DNA from: Coriobacteriaceae bacterium
GTDB taxonomy: Bacteria; Actinomycetota; Coriobacteriia; Coriobacteriales; Atopobiaceae
NCBI GenBank assembly: GCA_003862195.1
Contig: QOUO01000001.1
Coordinates: 112,906-176,905 of the forward strand
Direction of reading: 5' to 3'
Length of the DNA stretch: 64,000 bases
Numbering within the stretch: the first letter of the stretch is position 1; each line of letters opens with the position of its first letter. This document shows, in pieces, positions 18,303-26,506 of this stretch. Position numbers and translations under genes: made by a program. The notes below the pieces were generated by a model. The model did not search any database, was not told the DNA's origin, and saw only the letters and a list, made by a program, of their open reading frames with translations.

Positions 18303-20153
18303 CTACTCCCCCAGGAGCCAGCACGCCTCCGTGGCCGGCAGCACCGTGAAGCCGAGCTTGCGCAGCACGCGCAGGGCCGCGGCGTCGGCCTCGCCCACGC
18401 AGCACCACGGCGTGCGGCCCTCCCCCAGCAGCTGGTTGGCCTTGGCCGCCACGAGCGCGCCCGCCCAGCCGTGGCGCTGGTGCTCCGGGAAGACCTCGAG
18501 CGCGTCCATCGCGCCCCACGGGTCCTCGCCCACAAAGGCGACAAGCCGCGCGTCCTCGTCAAATCCGCCCAGGTAGCGGCCCTGCCGCAGCAGCTCGAGC
18601 GTCTGCTCGTCGCTCTGGCGCTCCGGGTGCGACATCCTCTGGCGCACGGCCGAGAGGTCGCCCTCGCCCAGCGGGCGGATCAGCCGGCCGCTGGGCACCT
18701 TGACGCTCGCCTTGCGCTTGAGCGTCGCCACGTGGCAGGCCTCCCTGCGGCCGAGCCCCAGCGCCAGCTGGAGGTCGTCCGCCACGGAGGGCTCCAGGCA
18801 GAGCACGGGCTCGTGCGGCATGAGCACGGACGCCACGTCGCGCGCCAGGACGGCGTCGTGCCCCCAGGCCATCTGCACGCCGCCCGCCGCGCGGACGGCG
18901 ACCATGCCCTCCTCGGCATGCGTGACCTCGCCAAGGCCCCTGGCCAGGCACTCCGCCATGGGAATCGTGCGACGCGGCGCGCGGGCGAGAAGGTCGGCCG
19001 CCCTTCTCGACAGCTCCTCCCTGGGCTCGGCCCCGGCGTCCATCGCGAGCTCCAGGCGGCGCGCTATCTGGGCGCAGCCCTGCGCGCCGGGGTGCTCGTA
19101 GCCGTCAGCGAGGAGCGCCGCGTCGTGGTCGAGGAGGCCGGCACCCTCCACCACGCGCATCTGCCCAAACTGCTCGGCCTGCGCGCGGATGACCTGCGGC
19201 ACCTCGGCAAAGCAGCTCATCTTGTGGGATGCGTACGCGTCCTCGTTGTGCCACATGGGCGTGAGCACCCACGTGGGGACGTCGCCCCAGAGGCGCGACA
19301 CCTCCGCCAGGTACGCCCGCACGTCGCGGCTCACCAGGCGCTCGCGGCAGGGCTCGTAGCGGTAGTTCTCGCCCAGCTCCACCACGATGGCCGCCGGGTC
19401 GATGGCGCGCGCCAGGCCAAAGAGGGTCCCGGGCTGGAACACCTGGCCGCCCACGCCCTGGTTGATGACGTCGAGCCCGCGGCGCTCCGCCAGCAGCGTG
19501 GGCCACGCGAGCGCGGGGTCGTCGCACACGAAGCCCTGCGCGATGCTGTCGCCCAGAACCAGCAGGTTCCGACGGCGCTCCACGGGCCGGATGAAGCTGC
19601 CGTTGCCCGCGACGGACCTGAGCGTGCAGCCACGCAGGCACGGCAGCCACACGCGCACGTGGTGCGTGTCGCCCATGCCGGGGAGCTGCATGACGCCGCT
19701 CGCGGGCGCCGCCGCCGGGTCGTCCAGCGTGAAGGCCACGTAGTCGTCCCCGTCCGCCGGCACGCGCACGCCCAGCCGGCGTCCGTCCACCTCGCACGAG
19801 AGCCCGTCGTGCATGCGCGGCTCGAGGCCCCTGCGCTCGTCCACGTACTTGAGGGCGTCACGCGTGCCCACAGGCTCCGCGTCCAGCGCGACCTCGATCG
19901 CGACCTCGGAGGAGTCGGTCTCGAACTCCAGGCAGACGCCCGCCGTCGCGCGTGCCATCTGGCGGTACAGGCCCGGGTGCCACGCCTGGCAGCTGCCCAG
20001 GGCGCGCATCTGCTCGGCCGAGAAGCGCCACGGCCTCACCCAGCCCTCGAGCTCCGGGCTGGTGCGCACGCTGCCGTGCAGGAGCGGAGCCGCGTCCGCC
20101 CCCACGAGGGCGAAGCCCCGCGCACCCTGTTCCATCATGTCCCGAAGCCTCAT
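18303..20153 (-). CDS. SGNH/GDSL hydrolase fused to C-terminal GNAT acetyltransferase domain
   Basis: GDS motif (RRRNLLVLGDSIAQGFVCDDPALAWPTLLAERRGLDVINQGVGGQVF), then C-terminal GNAT (LVAFVGEDPWGAMDALEVFPEHQRHGWAGALVAAKANQLLGEGRTPWCCVGEADAAALRVLRKLGFT). Confidence 0.85.
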   Translation of the reverse strand: MRLRDMMEQGARGFALVGADAAPLLHGSVRTSPELEGWVRPWRFSAEQMRALGSCQAWHPGLYRQMARATAGVCLEFETDSSEVAIEVALDAEPVGTRDALKYVDERRGLEPRMHDGLSCEVDGRRLGVRVPADGDDYVAFTLDDPAAAPASGVMQLPGMGDTHHVRVWLPCLRGCTLRSVAGNGSFIRPVERRRNLLVLGDSIAQGFVCDDPALAWPTLLAERRGLDVINQGVGGQVFQPGTLFGLARAIDPAAIVVELGENYRYEPCRERLVSRDVRAYLAEVSRLWGDVPTWVLTPMWHNEDAYASHKMSCFAEVPQVIRAQAEQFGQMRVVEGAGLLDHDAALLADGYEHPGAQGCAQIARRLELAMDAGAEPREELSRRAADLLARAPRRTIPMAECLARGLGEVTHAEEGMVAVRAAGGVQMAWGHDAVLARDVASVLMPHEPVLCLEPSVADDLQLALGLGRREACHVATLKRKASVKVPSGRLIRPLGEGDLSAVRQRMSHPERQSDEQTLELLRQGRYLGGFDEDARLVAFVGEDPWGAMDALEVFPEHQRHGWAGALVAAKANQLLGEGRTPWCCVGEADAAALRVLRKLGFTVLPATEACWLLGE

Positions 20154-20219
20154 CGGCACCCCTCGCACGAGCCACACCGGCCCTGGGGCGCGGGGGTGGC
20201 TCTTCTCGCCTGGTTCTTG

Positions 20220-20759
20220 CTAGTCTTGCAGATAGCTTAGCATCACGCGGTACGCCCCAACCAGACGCTCGAGGCTCCAGCTCGCGTTTGTCGGGCTCGT
20301 GGAGGGCAGGCGCGTGGCGGGGATTCCCAGCGTGGGCTCGATCAGGCGCGTGTACAGGCGGTGGGACGTGGCGCCCGTGCAGAAGATCGCCTGTATGGGC
20401 GCGCGGTCGAGCACGCGAGCACGCAGGTCGTTGGGGACGGGGTCCTTGATCGAGGCGTCGCTCGCGCCCGTGATCGTGCAGCTCGCCAGCACGTCGTCCA
20501 GCGCAAAGTGGCGTCGCAGCGCCAGGTCGCGGCAGGCCTCGCGCCCACGGGGCGGCTCCTCTCCCCACAGCGCGGCCATCACGCGCCAGAAGCGGTTCTG
20601 CGGGTTGCCGTAGTGGTAGCCCACCTCGCGCGACTTGGGGCTGGGCATCGTGCCCAGGATGAGCACGCGGCTCTGTCCGTCACACACCGGCGCCAAAGGC
20701 GAGTCCACGTGGGTGGGCACGTTCCTCTGGCCCGTCGCCTTGCGGCTGCGTGCGCACAC
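20220..20759 (-). CDS. DNA-deoxyinosine glycosylase-like protein (uracil-DNA glycosylase superfamily)
   Basis: RVLILGTMPSPKSREVGYHYGNPQNRFWRVMAALWGEEPP...LDDVLASCTITGASDASIKDPVPNDL...IFCTGATSHRLYTR...RLPSTSPTNASWSLERLV. Confidence 0.85.
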   Translation of the reverse strand: MCARSRKATGQRNVPTHVDSPLAPVCDGQSRVLILGTMPSPKSREVGYHYGNPQNRFWRVMAALWGEEPPRGREACRDLALRRHFALDDVLASCTITGASDASIKDPVPNDLRARVLDRAPIQAIFCTGATSHRLYTRLIEPTLGIPATRLPSTSPTNASWSLERLVGAYRVMLSYLQD

Positions 20760-20765
20760 GCAGGC

Positions 20766-21611
20766 TCACTCGCCCTCGCGCACGGGCTCGTACGTCTCGA
20801 GCCCGTCGTCGAGCCGCAGCATCAGCAGGTTGCCAAAGCCGGCACCGCCCGCGGCGCCGCAGTCGATGTCCCAGCGGTCCGTGACGCCGCCCGTCTCCGC
20901 GCGGGCGCCCACCTTGACCATGCGGCAGAGGCCGTTCTCGTCCTCGGGAAGGCGGTCCGGAAGGTCCGCCATGCCGCGCAGGTACGGCGTGGGCGTGTGG
21001 CCCGCCACCACAATGGGACCCTCGCCCTGCTCGTCAACAAGGCCGGTCGGCGTGCCCCAGAAGTCCTCGCGGATCCACAGCAGGTCCTCCGGGCTCTGCG
21101 CCGCCAGCAGGGCGCGCAGGTCGTCGTCGCTCCAGCCCATGGCCACCACGGGTTCGCCCTCGCGGCTGGGGTCGGGTGCCGCGCCGCGCTCAAAGCGCAC
21201 GCCCGGCCGCACGCCCGCGTGCACCATCACATAGGGACGGCCGCCCACAAACGTGTAGGCGTACAGCGGGAGGTGGGCCACCCAGTCCAGGAGGTCGACC
21301 CTCTCGCCCTCGGGCAGCGCCGCAAGGCCCGTGCGCGTGCTGATGCCGCCGTTGATCTCCCAGTTGACCTGGTTCATGCCCTCGTCGGGCGCCTCGAGGA
21401 AGCTCAGCATCAGGTCCTCGTGGTTGCCCATGAGCACCGTCGCGTTCCTGAGGCCGCGGCACACCTGCATCACGCCCACGGGGTCGGGACCGCGGTCGAT
21501 CATGTCGCCGAGCATGAACAGGCTGTCGTCGTCCGACGGCGAGACGCGCTCGAGCAGCCGGTCGAGCGTCCCCCTGTGCCCGTGCACGTCCGAAAACACG
21601 TAGGTAGCCAT
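20766..21611 (-). CDS. metallophosphoesterase (PPP-family phosphatase-like)
   Basis: YVFSDVHGHRGTLDRLLERV; FMLGDMIDRGPDPVGVMQ; VLMGNHEDLMLSF; VVAGHTPTPYL. Confidence 0.9.
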   Translation of the reverse strand: MATYVFSDVHGHRGTLDRLLERVSPSDDDSLFMLGDMIDRGPDPVGVMQVCRGLRNATVLMGNHEDLMLSFLEAPDEGMNQVNWEINGGISTRTGLAALPEGERVDLLDWVAHLPLYAYTFVGGRPYVMVHAGVRPGVRFERGAAPDPSREGEPVVAMGWSDDDLRALLAAQSPEDLLWIREDFWGTPTGLVDEQGEGPIVVAGHTPTPYLRGMADLPDRLPEDENGLCRMVKVGARAETGGVTDRWDIDCGAAGGAGFGNLLMLRLDDGLETYEPVREGE

Positions 21612-21656
21612 CAAGTGTCCTTCCCCGTTGCGGCGGCGCGCGCCGTCGTCAACAGT

Positions 21657-22169
21657 CTAGCGCCTCAGGTGCCCGCGCGCACGTCGGCGCGCCATCGCGA
21701 GCTTCCACGGGTCGATCGCGCCCACTTCCACGTACCTGCCGCGCTCCCGCTTGCCCAGGGACTCGCTCAGCCGCACCTGGCGCACCAGGTCCGCCATCGT
21801 GCCCGCAAAGCGGTCCTTCTTGAGGTGGCACTCCCACACCACGAGCACGGTCCAGCCCGCCTCCACCAGCAGCAGCGCGTCGCGCTCGTCACGGCTCACG
21901 TTGCGCCGGAACTTCTGCGTCCAGAACTCCACGTTGGACTTGGGAAGCGGCAGCGCGCAATGCGGGCAGCGGTGCCAGAAGCACCCGTTCACAAAGATGG
22001 CCACCCGCCTACCGGGATAGCAGATGTCCGGCTTGCCCGGCGCCTTCTTCCAGTGCAGGCGGTAGCCGCCCAGCCCCGCCTCGCGCAGGGCCTGCCTCAC
22101 CTTGAGCTCGGGCTTGGTGTTCTTGCTCTTGTTTGCCTGCATCACATGGTGCGTGGCCTCGCTCACCAA
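21657..22169 (-). CDS. vsr: very short patch repair endonuclease (Vsr)
   Basis: MQANKSKNTKPELKVRQALREAGLGGYRLHWKKAPGKPDICYPGRRVAIFVNGCFWHRCPHCALPLPKSNVEFWTQKFRRNVSRDERDALLLVEAGWTVLVVWECHLKK. Confidence 0.94.
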   Translation of the reverse strand: MVSEATHHVMQANKSKNTKPELKVRQALREAGLGGYRLHWKKAPGKPDICYPGRRVAIFVNGCFWHRCPHCALPLPKSNVEFWTQKFRRNVSRDERDALLLVEAGWTVLVVWECHLKKDRFAGTMADLVRQVRLSESLGKRERGRYVEVGAIDPWKLAMARRRARGHLRR

Positions 22170-22175
22170 GACGGC

Positions 22176-23162
22176 CTACGCCCCCACCCCGGGCTCCGAT
22201 GGCCCCTCCGGGTCGTCCGGGTCCGCGTGCTGGCCCGAGAAGTTGAGGTTCCTCGTGAGCGCCTCCGCGGCCGCCTCGTCAAACTCGAGCGAGAAGAACG
22301 CGTCCAACGCGCCCGCGACCTCGTCCTGCGCGCCCTGGTACAGCTGCCAGAAGCCGTCCGTGCTGACGGTCCCGTCGAACGGGTTTCTCCACGGGCGCCC
22401 CTCGCGGTTGTCGAAGTCGGAGGTCTGCTCGGCGCGGTCGCGGTGCGCCATCGCGGCGTACAGCGAGTAGCGGCTGTGCCCCAGCCTGCGCTCGATGGGT
22501 GCCAGCACGCGCGTCTTGCCCTGGTTGGGCGTGTAGAACAGGCGCTGCACCAGGCGGAACGACTTCACGGCGCGCGAGTAGCAGTCCAGCTCGAGCGTCT
22601 TGCTGTACGTCCACAGGTTCATATAGAAGTAGAGCTTGTCGATCACGGCGAGCGTCTCGTCGTCCGCGCGCAGGATCTCGCGATAGGGCCTGAACGAGCG
22701 CACCGTCATGCCGGTCTTGGAGAAGAGCACCATCTCGTCCAGGTCGCGCTCGATCTCCGCGTGCACCTCGTCGCCGTCCGCGCGGGAAAGCCCCGGCACG
22801 CCCGCGTCGCAGATGCCGTACTGGTAGTGGTACACGAGCGGGTGGACCGCGCGGTCGAGCAGGTAGTGGCAGACAAAGCCCGCGGCATACGCGTTGCCCA
22901 CCGGACGCTCGGCGCGGTTCAGCATCGTGAGCGCGTCGCGCAGCGACACCACGAGCCGTGCCGTGCGCGCGTGGTGCATGAGCCCGCCCACGCGGTTGGA
23001 CGCGCCCACAAACGGGTCCGCCACCAGGTAGAAGAGCGGGTCCGGCCCCTGGTTGCCCAGGAGGAACGCCTGCCTCTCCTGAATCGTCACGAATCCGCGA
23101 CTCTCCGCGACGCCGGCGTAGGCGTCCTTGCCAAAGAAGTCGTGCGTCATGATTGCGGGCAT
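22176..23162 (-). CDS. zinc-dependent phospholipase C family protein
   Basis: MPAIMTHDFFGKDAYAGVAESRGFVTIQERQAFLLGNQGPDPLFYL...GGLMHHARTARLVVSLRDAL...AAGFVCHYLLDRAVHPLVYHYQYG...EVHAEIERDLDEMVL. Confidence 0.8.
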   Translation of the reverse strand: MPAIMTHDFFGKDAYAGVAESRGFVTIQERQAFLLGNQGPDPLFYLVADPFVGASNRVGGLMHHARTARLVVSLRDALTMLNRAERPVGNAYAAGFVCHYLLDRAVHPLVYHYQYGICDAGVPGLSRADGDEVHAEIERDLDEMVLFSKTGMTVRSFRPYREILRADDETLAVIDKLYFYMNLWTYSKTLELDCYSRAVKSFRLVQRLFYTPNQGKTRVLAPIERRLGHSRYSLYAAMAHRDRAEQTSDFDNREGRPWRNPFDGTVSTDGFWQLYQGAQDEVAGALDAFFSLEFDEAAAEALTRNLNFSGQHADPDDPEGPSEPGVGA

Positions 23163-23386
23163 GCGAGACTCTCCTAACAAAGGCGGCAGTGCCGCCCCCG
23201 GTCGTGTGTCGGAGTCAAGTATCGCAGATGGCTGCGCCTTATGCACGTGAATCCATGACATATGGACGCAACGCGCGCCACCTGTGCGCGGGCGTCACTT
23301 TACGCACCGCTTACGGTAGCGTTTCCCGAGCCTTGCCACCCCTCCCCTAAACTTTTCATCACCTATGAAAAGGGAGGACACTGCCA

Positions 23387-24622
23387 ATGGCAAACAGCAA
23401 GTTCACAAAGGCCGAGAAGAGCTGGATCATGTACGACGTGGGCAACTCCGCACTCGTGCTCCTGGCCACAAGCATCATCCCCATCTACTTCAAGTCGCTG
23501 GCGGATGGCCCGGCGCTCGTGGCGTGGAGCTACGGCGAGACCATCGCCTCGCTCGTGATCGCGCTCCTCATGCCAATACTCGGCAGCATCGCGGACATGC
23601 AGGGCATGAAGAAGAAGTTCATCGTGGCCACGGTCGCGATCGGCGCCGTCGCCACGGTCGCGATGGGCATCCCGACCGGCGCGATGGCGTTTCTCGTCAT
23701 CTACGTGGTCTCGTCGATATCGCTCAACACGTCGATCGTCTTCTACGACGCCCTCTTGGTGGACGCCACCACGGACGAGCGGATGGACGAGGTCTCGAGC
23801 CAGGGCTACGCCTGGGGTTACATCGGCAGCTGCGTGCCGTTCATCGCGTGCCTGGCCGTCGTGCTCACGAGGCCGTTTGGCATGAGCCTGCAGGCGGCCA
23901 TGCAGGTCTCGTTCGTGATCACCGCCGTGTGGTGGGTCGTCTTCACCATCCCCATGCTCAAGAACGTCGAGCAGACGCACTACAAGCCGCGCGAGGACCA
24001 CGCCGTGTCCAAGGCCATCCACGGCGTCGGCGCCACGCTCAAGAAGATCTGGGCCGACAAGACCCTGCGCAACTTCATCATCGCGTACTTCTTCTACATC
24101 GACGGCGTGCACACCATCATCAAGCTCTCGACGAGCTATGGCTCTGACCTGGGAATCGACGGCACCCAGCTCGTCCTCGCGCTTCTCGTCACGCAGTTCG
24201 TGGCCTTCCCCTCCGCCATCATCTACGGCAAGCTGGGCCACAAGGTCGGAACCAAGAAGATGCTGCTCGTGGGCATCGCGGGCTACACGTTCATCACGCT
24301 GTTCGCGGCGTTCTTCCTCAAGAGCGCCATCCAGTTCTGGTTCCTCGCCATCATGGTCGGCCTCTTCCAGGGCGGCATCCAGGCGCTGAGCCGCTCCGAG
24401 TTTGGCAAGCTCTGCCCAAAGGAGCACGCGAACGAGTACTTTGGCTTCTTCGACATCTTTGGCAAGTACGCCGCCGTTCTGGGCACCTTCATCGTGGGCA
24501 CGATGACCATGCTCACGGGCTCCGGCTCGCTGGGCGTCTTCTCCATCGTGATCCTGTTCATCATCGGCTTCTTCATGATGCGCAGGGTGCCGGAGAGGGA
24601 GTCCGCGGAGAGCGCGGAGTAG
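23387..24622 (+). CDS. MFS transporter, UMF1/Atg22-like
   Basis: MANSKFTKAEKSWIMYDVGNSALVLLATSIIPIYFKSLADG...MPILGSIADMQGMKKKFIV...FYDALLVDATTDERMDEVSSQGYAWGYIGSCVPFI...GGIQALSRSEFGKLCPKEHANEYFGFFDIFGKYAAVLG. Confidence 0.93.
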   Translation: MANSKFTKAEKSWIMYDVGNSALVLLATSIIPIYFKSLADGPALVAWSYGETIASLVIALLMPILGSIADMQGMKKKFIVATVAIGAVATVAMGIPTGAMAFLVIYVVSSISLNTSIVFYDALLVDATTDERMDEVSSQGYAWGYIGSCVPFIACLAVVLTRPFGMSLQAAMQVSFVITAVWWVVFTIPMLKNVEQTHYKPREDHAVSKAIHGVGATLKKIWADKTLRNFIIAYFFYIDGVHTIIKLSTSYGSDLGIDGTQLVLALLVTQFVAFPSAIIYGKLGHKVGTKKMLLVGIAGYTFITLFAAFFLKSAIQFWFLAIMVGLFQGGIQALSRSEFGKLCPKEHANEYFGFFDIFGKYAAVLGTFIVGTMTMLTGSGSLGVFSIVILFIIGFFMMRRVPERESAESAE

Positions 24623-24647
24623 CCGCGCGCCAGAGACTCGCAAGTTT

Positions 24648-24681
24648 GGGCGGTCGTCGGAAACCCGGCGGCCGTCCTTTC
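24648..24681 (+). terminator. intrinsic terminator of the MFS gene
   Basis: 13-bp RNA hairpin with G-U pairs (GGGCGGTCGTCGG aaac CCGGCGGCCGTCC) followed by TTT. Confidence 0.65.
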
Positions 24682-24727
24682 ATGTGCGGTTTCTGTACTT
24701 GCTGGCGGTGCTAGGTCGACCGTCGCC

Positions 24728-25600
24728 CTACCTTGGCAGCGCGTCCTCGGGAATGGTGAGCTCGCCGCCGGAGCGGGCGATGGCCTCCATCACCTTCGCA
24801 ACGGAGTCGTCCGCGGCGTCGCCGATGTGGTAGCGCGCGGCACCCTGGGCGACGCGGGTCCCGTTGGACACCGCGAACGAGGCACCCACGGCGCGCAGCA
24901 TCGCCACGTCGTTTTCCGAGTCGCCAAAGAACGCGACCTCGTCGCGCGAGACGTTGAGGTACTGCAGGAGGACCCTGAGCGCGCTCGCCTTGGTCCAGCC
25001 ATGGGGCAGCACGTCGAAGAACGACGGGGCGGGCTTCACGAAGTCGAACTCCGGGAAGGCTGCCGCGAGCCTGTTCCTGAGCTCGCCCATCGCGTCAGCG
25101 GACTCGCCCAGGTAGGCAAAGCCGGCGGTCAGGATCTCGTCGTCGGGCACGCTCGCAATCTCGTTAGTCGCCGCGAGCGTGATTCCCGTCCTTCGGGTGT
25201 ACGCCTCGACCTCTTCGGGCGTCGTGCCGCTGATGATGACCCTGGCCCGGGGACGCCCGCCCTCGTCCGGGGCGGGAACGTACGCGACGAGCGCGTAGTC
25301 GGGATTGCCCAGGCAGAAGGCCTCGAGCCTCTTGAGCGCCGCGTGGTCGAGAGTCTTCGCGAGCACGCGCTCGCGGTCCACGTCCACGATCTTGCCGTTT
25401 GCCATGATGCCCGTCGCGTAGCAGCTGTCGTCGCCGCCAAAGAAGTCGTACAGGTCGACGGGCTCGCGCCCCGTCGCGGGGCCGAACTCGATCCCGGCCT
25501 GCCTCAGCTCGTGAATCGCGCGAATCGAGCGTGGCGAGACGCGGTCGTGTCCAAACGGCTTGAGCGTTCCGTCCATGTCGCACAGCACGAGCTTGATCAA
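24728..25600 (-). CDS. Cof-type HAD family hydrolase
   Basis: MIKLVLCDMDGTLKPFGHDRVSPRSIRAIHELRQAGIEFGPATGREP...WTKASALRVLLQYLNVSRDEVAFFGDSENDVAMLRAVGASFAVSNG. Confidence 0.92.
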   Translation of the reverse strand: MIKLVLCDMDGTLKPFGHDRVSPRSIRAIHELRQAGIEFGPATGREPVDLYDFFGGDDSCYATGIMANGKIVDVDRERVLAKTLDHAALKRLEAFCLGNPDYALVAYVPAPDEGGRPRARVIISGTTPEEVEAYTRRTGITLAATNEIASVPDDEILTAGFAYLGESADAMGELRNRLAAAFPEFDFVKPAPSFFDVLPHGWTKASALRVLLQYLNVSRDEVAFFGDSENDVAMLRAVGASFAVSNGTRVAQGAARYHIGDAADDSVAKVMEAIARSGGELTIPEDALPR

Positions 25601-25780
25601 AATGCGTCCAACCCCCCTCGAGTCGCGCGCCTACGCAGGGCGCGCCGCAGCGTACGTTCTGGCGGAGAAGAACATGCCCCATGCACGGGGCCTCGTCCTT
25701 CTCCCCTGCCCCTTATTCCCCACTATACGGTCCGTCGGCGGGCGAAACCGTCCGAAAGCGAAGCCCTCACAGACACGCTA

Positions 25781-25812
25781 CCGCGGCATTCGCAAGCATG
25801 CGAATGCCGCGG
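25781..25812. terminator. perfect 14-bp-arm hairpin between 25600 and 25863
   Basis: CCGCGGCATTCGCA agca TGCGAATGCCGCGG; lies downstream of the minus-strand membrane protein gene; no T-tract. Confidence 0.6.
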
Positions 25813-25862
25813 CAACTAAACGTTTGAGCCATGACCCGCATATCGCCGACGCTGGATTCGCA

Positions 25863-26285
25863 CTACGGGTTGAACCCGTACAGCAAGCCGGCCACGATTC
25901 CGCCGTACATGACCACGTAATGCACGCAATAGAGCGCACCGTAGAGGAACGCGGCATGGTAGGACGGCTCGACCGAGCTGGCGGCGACCATGAGAAGCGC
26001 AAGCACCACGTAGAGGGCCACTATTACTATTGAAATCAGCTTCCTCGTGCGGGACCACCCTCGCCCATCAGCAGGGCCACTCGCCTTGGATGAGCGGAGT
26101 CTGCCACCAAGGAACTTTCCCAGCGCGAAGAGCAGGATTGGGATCGCAACGACCTCGAGGACCGTCGCATAGCGGAAGTCGTAGTACGTCCCCGGTATGT
26201 CTCGCAGGAAGGCGACGTAAACTAGAGCGTACGCCCCGGCCAACGCGACGGGCAGGTACGACAGGGCCTTTCGGGTGGGCGACAT
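25863..26285 (-). CDS. hypothetical integral membrane protein
   Basis: MSPTRKALSYLPVALAGAYALVYVAFLRDIPGTYYDFRYATVLEVVAIPILLFALGKFLGG... with several predicted TM segments; no family recognised. Confidence 0.55.
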   Translation of the reverse strand: MSPTRKALSYLPVALAGAYALVYVAFLRDIPGTYYDFRYATVLEVVAIPILLFALGKFLGGRLRSSKASGPADGRGWSRTRKLISIVIVALYVVLALLMVAASSVEPSYHAAFLYGALYCVHYVVMYGGIVAGLLYGFNP

Positions 26286-26506
26286 TTCAGCTCCCCCAAT
26301 CACGATGGGACGCCAGCGCATCGGTACCGCTTGACCTGAAGGTACCCTGATATCTGGGCTATCGGTCGTTTTTTTGCAGGCGTGCCCAAAGGCGGCCCGA
26401 GCGGAGCGACTTTGGGCGGAATGAGCGATTGGCCTGGCGACCCGCAAGTGCTACTTTCAGACTTGGAGAGCAAGCGCACGTGTCGTGAGGTCGGGAGGCA
26501 TCGCCC

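Noticed and set aside
20361-23177. 938-aa plus-strand ORF
   Set aside because: Antisense to four well-supported minus-strand genes (glycosylase, phosphoesterase, vsr, phospholipase-like); frame-shadow composition.
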